Of a DNA stretch of 64,000 nt, positions 60,664-64,000 are shown piece after piece; positions within the stretch are counted from its first letter, which is position 1; every line of letters starts with the position of its first letter. The position numbers and the translations under genes are program-made. The notes under the pieces were generated by a model. It had not been told where the DNA came from. It did no database searches and worked only from the letters and a program-made list of their open reading frames with translations. The stretch is from Bacteroidaceae bacterium (GTDB lineage Bacteria > Bacteroidota > Bacteroidia > Bacteroidales > Bacteroidaceae): assembly GCA_017546505.1 (NCBI GenBank), contig JAFYWV010000020.1, positions 27,334 to 91,333 on the forward strand, in the 5' to 3' direction.

Positions 60664-61511
60664 TATATGATAGAGAGGTTATGTCCGGTCAATAGCATTA
60701 CGAGTATGGCACCTCCGACAATGATTCTGTACCATCCGAATGCTTTGAAACCGTACTTTGTTACGAAACTTATAAAAAACTTTATTGCAAGCATTGCGAC
60801 AATGAATGCCACTATGTTTCCAACTATCAGGGTGTCGAGGTTCTCCTTGAGTATCTGCACGCCATCCTCCTCGGTAAAGATTTTTAGCATCTTGAAGAGT
60901 GTTGCCGCCAGCATTGTGGGCACGGCAAGGAAGAACGAGAACTCGGCAGCTGCTTTTCGGGTGAGTTTCTGTGCCATACCTCCCACAATTGTAGCCATTG
61001 AGCGCGATACTCCCGGTATCATTGAGATGCACTGGAACAGTCCGATGAAGAATGCGCGCTTTTCTGTTAGTCTGGTCTCTTCGCTGCCCTTGTTGAATAT
61101 TCTGTCCGAGAAGAGCATAAATATACCTCCAAGGATGAGTGTCACGGCAACAACTGTCACGCTTTCAAGCATTGCATCTATTGCATCGCTGAACAGCAGG
61201 CCAAGGACCGCTGCGGGGATGAATGCCACGAACAGTTTCCAATAGAAATCGTACTTGTGCAGGAAACGTCTGAAAGCACCTGCTCCTTCGGGCGCCGGCG
61301 TGTGGTTGAGCTTGAAAAAACGCTTCCAGTAGAGAACCACCACAGACAGGATGGCGCCGAACTGTATTATAAATGTGAATGCTTTTACAAAAGGTGTGCT
61401 TTCAACGCCCAGAATGTTCTGTGCTATTATCATATGGCCGGTTGATGAAACGGGCAAGAACTCGGTCAATCCCTCGACTATTGCAATGATGATGGTGTCA
61501 AGTATGCTCAT
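60663..61511 (-). CDS. uppP: undecaprenyl-diphosphatase (bacitracin resistance)
   Basis: 282 residues with about eight membrane helices. Signature motifs are [14 protein letters not shown] (residues 14-27) and [12 protein letters not shown]. It dephosphorylates undecaprenyl pyrophosphate to recycle the lipid carrier used for peptidoglycan and surface polysaccharides. It lies 14 bases from the DUF3098 gene and overlaps truB by one base. Confidence 0.96.
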   Translation of the reverse strand: MSILDTIIIAIVEGLTEFLPVSSTGHMIIAQNILGVESTPFVKAFTFIIQFGAILSVVVLYWKRFFKLNHTPAPEGAGAFRRFLHKYDFYWKLFVAFIPAAVLGLLFSDAIDAMLESVTVVAVTLILGGIFMLFSDRIFNKGSEETRLTEKRAFFIGLFQCISMIPGVSRSMATIVGGMAQKLTRKAAAEFSFFLAVPTMLAATLFKMLKIFTEEDGVQILKENLDTLIVGNIVAFIVAMLAIKFFISFVTKYGFKAFGWYRIIVGGAILVMLLTGHNLSII

Positions 61512-61525
61512 ATTGTTGAATGTGT

Positions 61526-61762
61526 TTAACTGTTCTTCTTGTTATTGGGTTTGTACATTATGGCAAAGATTACGAAAATGAACCCCGAGAAACAGATTGC
61601 CGGAGCAAGCTTTATTCTTCTGAAACTGAAGATGTCCGGTTCGAAATGTGTTTCTGTAGAACCGGGTCCAATCATTAATGCAAAGCCAAGGATTATGGCT
61701 ATTACACCTGCTGCAAGCAGTATGTAATTCCATTTGCCGAATGCGAAATTTTGTTTATCCAT
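61526..61762 (-). CDS. DUF3098 small membrane protein
   Basis: 78 residues from the ATG at 61762 (an earlier frame start at 61798 overlaps the ftsX stop region and is not favoured). Two membrane helices ([20 protein letters not shown] and [18 protein letters not shown]) join through a polar loop. DUF3098 proteins are found between ftsX and uppP in Bacteroidetes, as here, with no known role; a supporting role in the cell envelope is inference. Confidence 0.85.
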   Translation of the reverse strand: MDKQNFAFGKWNYILLAAGVIAIILGFALMIGPGSTETHFEPDIFSFRRIKLAPAICFSGFIFVIFAIMYKPNNKKNS

Positions 61763-61778
61763 AACTGTATGTTGTTTT

Positions 61779-62639
61779 TCAAATGAAATACAAATCATTG
61801 TTGCGCATACGCAGAAAACGGTTTACCGACAGGAATGCGCAAAGTGTGCAAATTATTATTCCAAACGCAATAACCGCAGCTCCGACGATTGCCAATTCTC
61901 TTACCGGGAGCAATAGTGCTACCTCGGGAGAGTGCTGCTGCAGCAGGTATAGTGCTGCACCCAGCAGGGTGTTGGCGATAATTCCGGCAACCAGTCCAAT
62001 CCACATATTCTTGAGCAGGAATGGACGTCTGATGAACGCCCAGGTTGCCCCCACCAACTTCATTGTGTGGAGCAGAAAACGCTTGGAGTAGATTGACAGG
62101 CGGACAAGGTTGCTTATGAGCGACCACGAGATGACTGTCAGCAGTACAAGCAGTGTCAAGAGCAACAGCCCTACTTTGTGAATGTTGCGGTTCACTGCGT
62201 CAATGTGTCCCTTGTGGTAGATTACCTCTGTGACTCCTTTGTTTTTCAGCAATTCCTTCTCAATGCCAACCATCTTCTCCACGTTCGAGAACTCCTTTTT
62301 CAGGCTTATCTCAATCTCGGCCTCGTATGGGTTTATGCCCAAAAGTTCCATAGGGTCTGCCCCGAGGCTCTCCTTTGCTTCGTTAAGGGCATCCTCCTTT
62401 GATATGTATGTGCTGTTGAGGACATAATCTTTCTTGTCGATGATGCTCTTCAGCTTGAGTATCGCAGGTTCGTCGACCTTGCTGTCAATGACAACGGTCA
62501 TCGTGAAGTTCTCTTTTATCTTCCTTGATATCGATTGGCCGCTGACGAACAATATGCCCATCACTCCCAGCAACAGCAGTACCAACGTTGTGCTTATGTA
62601 GACACTCAATGTCTGTATGTTCAAAATAGGTTTCTTCAT
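61779..62639 (-). CDS. ftsX: cell division protein FtsX
   Basis: 286 residues with the FtsX layout: an N-terminal membrane helix (VYISTTLVLLLLGVMGILFV), an extracytoplasmic domain (about 40-160, with YISKEDALNEAKESLGAD), and three further helices (about 165-190, 215-240, 255-280). With FtsE it transmits signals to peptidoglycan hydrolases at the septum; FtsE is not in the window. The start overlaps the stop of the methyltransferase gene (ATGA), and DUF3098 follows. Confidence 0.93.
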   Translation of the reverse strand: MKKPILNIQTLSVYISTTLVLLLLGVMGILFVSGQSISRKIKENFTMTVVIDSKVDEPAILKLKSIIDKKDYVLNSTYISKEDALNEAKESLGADPMELLGINPYEAEIEISLKKEFSNVEKMVGIEKELLKNKGVTEVIYHKGHIDAVNRNIHKVGLLLLTLLVLLTVISWSLISNLVRLSIYSKRFLLHTMKLVGATWAFIRRPFLLKNMWIGLVAGIIANTLLGAALYLLQQHSPEVALLLPVRELAIVGAAVIAFGIIICTLCAFLSVNRFLRMRNNDLYFI

Positions 62640-63535
62640 CTTCTTTTTCTAAAAACATAAATGATGGAACTGCTTGCGCTACGTCTTCTGCACTGTGCAA
62701 TCCAGCCTTTAAGCCCACTCCAAAAACCTTTTATTGTGTGCAGGCGTGAGCCTATGTTCTGCTCGCTCAGCATCGATATGTAAAACCCGTCAAAGGGCAT
62801 TGTGTACTGTTTCTCGAGCAAAAAACCGTGTTTCTCGCCCCAACGCATAATTGAACTTGGAGTGAAATGCCACAGGTGTCTGGGGGTGTCGTATGCCGCC
62901 CAACGCTCTTTGTACTTCTGTGCATCGTAGGATATGCTGTTTGGCACGGCAATGACAGCTATTCCGGTGTCGTCGAGTATGCGGTACAACTGCTCCCACA
63001 TCTCGTCGAGGTTCTGTATGTGCTCCATCACGTGCCACATTGTGACAACGTCCAGCTCTCTGTCTTTGATTTCGGCCAATGCCTCAACAGCATACATCTT
63101 GAAGCCGAACTCCTTTAGTGCAAACTCGCGTGCGCTGTCGCTCTTTTCAATTGCCGTAACGCTCCACCCCTTGCTCTCCATAGCCCGTGCAAAGTGTCCT
63201 GTTCCGGCGCCGTAGTCGAGTATCTTGCCGTTTTTCAGCAATGTGAGCCTTTCGATAAGTCTTGCCTTTCTTTGCAACATTATTTTACGCACAAGGTGGT
63301 ATATGCGGTTTACTATACCTTCTTTTGTGTTGCTGTGAGAGATGTACGTCTGCGACTCGTAATATCTGCCAATGCTCTTTTCATCGGGTATGTTCTGAGT
63401 GAATGAGAATCCGCAGTCGGCGCATTCGTAAATGTCGAATGACTCACCTGTGGCAAAATTGTCAATGCAGGCGAAACGCTTTTTTATGGCGTCGCTTTTG
63501 CATAATGGGCAATTGTCATAGGTTATTACGGGCAT
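62636..63535 (-). CDS. class I SAM-dependent methyltransferase with N-terminal zinc-ribbon-like motif
   Basis: 299 residues. The N-terminus has CPLCKSDAIKKRF and CADCGFSF, a pair of Cys-x-x-Cys motifs. The methyltransferase core has ILDYGAGTGHFARAMESKGW (SAM loop), VVTMWHVMEHIQN (catalytic-site strand) and a C-terminal helical part (DTPRHLWHFTPSSIMRW). Such proteins often modify lipids or sugars; substrate unknown. It heads the operon to folK and has a TATTTTTG -7 box at 63585-63592. Confidence 0.85.
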   Translation of the reverse strand: MPVITYDNCPLCKSDAIKKRFACIDNFATGESFDIYECADCGFSFTQNIPDEKSIGRYYESQTYISHSNTKEGIVNRIYHLVRKIMLQRKARLIERLTLLKNGKILDYGAGTGHFARAMESKGWSVTAIEKSDSAREFALKEFGFKMYAVEALAEIKDRELDVVTMWHVMEHIQNLDEMWEQLYRILDDTGIAVIAVPNSISYDAQKYKERWAAYDTPRHLWHFTPSSIMRWGEKHGFLLEKQYTMPFDGFYISMLSEQNIGSRLHTIKGFWSGLKGWIAQCRRRSASSSIIYVFRKRR

Positions 63536-63584
63536 TGTTACTTGTTTTGTTTTTTGTCAGAGCACACTCCTCCATAATTTGCTA

Positions 63585-63592
63585 CAAAAATA
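63585..63592 (-). promoter_or_regulatory. candidate -7 promoter box for the methyltransferase-to-folK operon
   Basis: TATTTTTG on the minus strand fits TAnnTTTG, 50 bases before the ATG; no clear -33 TTTG. Confidence 0.45.
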
Positions 63593-63688
63593 TACTATTT
63601 GTGGCAGAATTGTTCTCGATTTTTGAACTTTTGCCGTAAAAAATGAATGAAATCACATTTTTTAACATTTTAAGAGGCTGAAGTTTGT

Positions 63689-63696
63689 TAACTTTG
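63689..63696 (+). promoter_or_regulatory. candidate -7 promoter box for pspC
   Basis: TAACTTTG on the plus strand, 38 bases before the pspC ATG. A weaker TTTT at 63668-63671 stands 17 bp upstream. Confidence 0.55.
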
Positions 63697-63733
63697 CAAA
63701 AAAAATAGTGTGAAAAATAAAAATATTGTAGAA

Positions 63734-63967
63734 ATGGGAAAGTTATTTCGTTCTTCTAGCAATCGTGTGCTAGGTGGTGTTTGCGCCGGCGTTGCCGAGT
63801 ATTTTGGCTGGAATGTGGGCAGTGTACGTCTCATTTGGCTCGTTCTTTCTGTATTGGGCGTCGGTTCTCCGGTGTTGTTCTATCTGATTTTGGCTTTGCT
63901 GATGCCGTCGGCAGACAACCAGAAAGAGAGTTATGAAGAGCGTATGAACAAACGCCTTGGCAAATAA
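63734..63967 (+). CDS. pspC: PspC-domain envelope-stress protein
   Basis: 77 residues from the ATG at 63734; a GTG 24 bases earlier opens a longer frame but follows the promoter too closely. It has the PspC motif SNRVLGGVCAGVAEYFGW and one membrane helix (SVRLIWLVLSVLGVGSPVLF). PspC proteins sense or resist inner-membrane stress. Bacteroidetes often encode such short single-domain forms. It is divergent from the methyltransferase operon. Confidence 0.88.
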   Translation: MGKLFRSSSNRVLGGVCAGVAEYFGWNVGSVRLIWLVLSVLGVGSPVLFYLILALLMPSADNQKESYEERMNKRLGK

Positions 63968-64000
63968 TAGATGCCGGTAAGGGTTTAATAACGGATGGGC

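Overview
The window looks like a Bacteroidales chromosome, most likely Prevotellaceae or a close relative. The evidence is the type IX secretion core (porP-gldKLMN), gldH, RicT next to HolB, DUF2723 and DUF2795 proteins, PorT-like beta-barrels, a calycin/T9SS-tail protein, and many promoters of the Bacteroidetes form TTTG - 19-21 bp - TAnnTTTG with weak ribosome binding sites. No tRNA, rRNA, CRISPR array or complete insertion sequence was seen.

Layout. 0-4 kb: the end of a polysaccharide locus (glycosyltransferase, Wzx-type flippase) and metG, on the minus strand. 4-12 kb: a plus-strand block with an acyltransferase, dapB, lepB, a WbqC-like protein, metF, holB, ricT and gldH. 12-19.5 kb: the elongasome cluster purH-mreB-mreC-mreD-mrdA-rodA, minus. 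19.7-29 kb: nadB, queG, a polysaccharide deacetylase, a large DUF2723 membrane glycosyltransferase and priA, minus. 29-38.5 kb: a small lipoprotein, an MscS channel, an outer-membrane protein, the T9SS operon porP-gldK-gldL-gldM-gldN and a CDF metal transporter. 38.7-43.1 kb: an envelope operon (PCMD lipoprotein, beta-barrel, two-domain calycin protein with a T9SS-like tail) and a PagL-like lipid A deacylase. 55.3-64 kb: housekeeping genes again: DUF2795, cobalamin adenosyltransferase, metK under a SAM-II riboswitch, folK, queA, truB, uppP, ftsX, a methyltransferase and pspC.

43.2-55.3 kb is an AT-rich accessory island and the most interesting part. It holds at least three apparent effector-immunity pairs: a GH108-type muramidase remnant with a duplicated-domain lipoprotein; a DUF5675 protein with a secreted partner; and a DUF6973-like protein with an overlapping lipoprotein. 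The last two effectors share a promoter/leader block and an N-terminal IFE motif although their toxin-like domains differ. This suggests a modular 5' end into which different effectors are swapped. The island also carries three decayed copies of the 3' end of the DUF2795 gene, each joined to the same covarying hairpin and to 11-bp-periodic GGGCAGTATTT arrays, as expected if elements repeatedly integrated at that gene end. A 355-bp direct repeat (about 98% identical, no gaps) flanks a 2.9-kb cassette. A frameshifted RhuM gene, gene tails and a truncated gene start are further debris. No integrase or secretion structural genes for these effectors lie in the window, so the delivery route is unknown.
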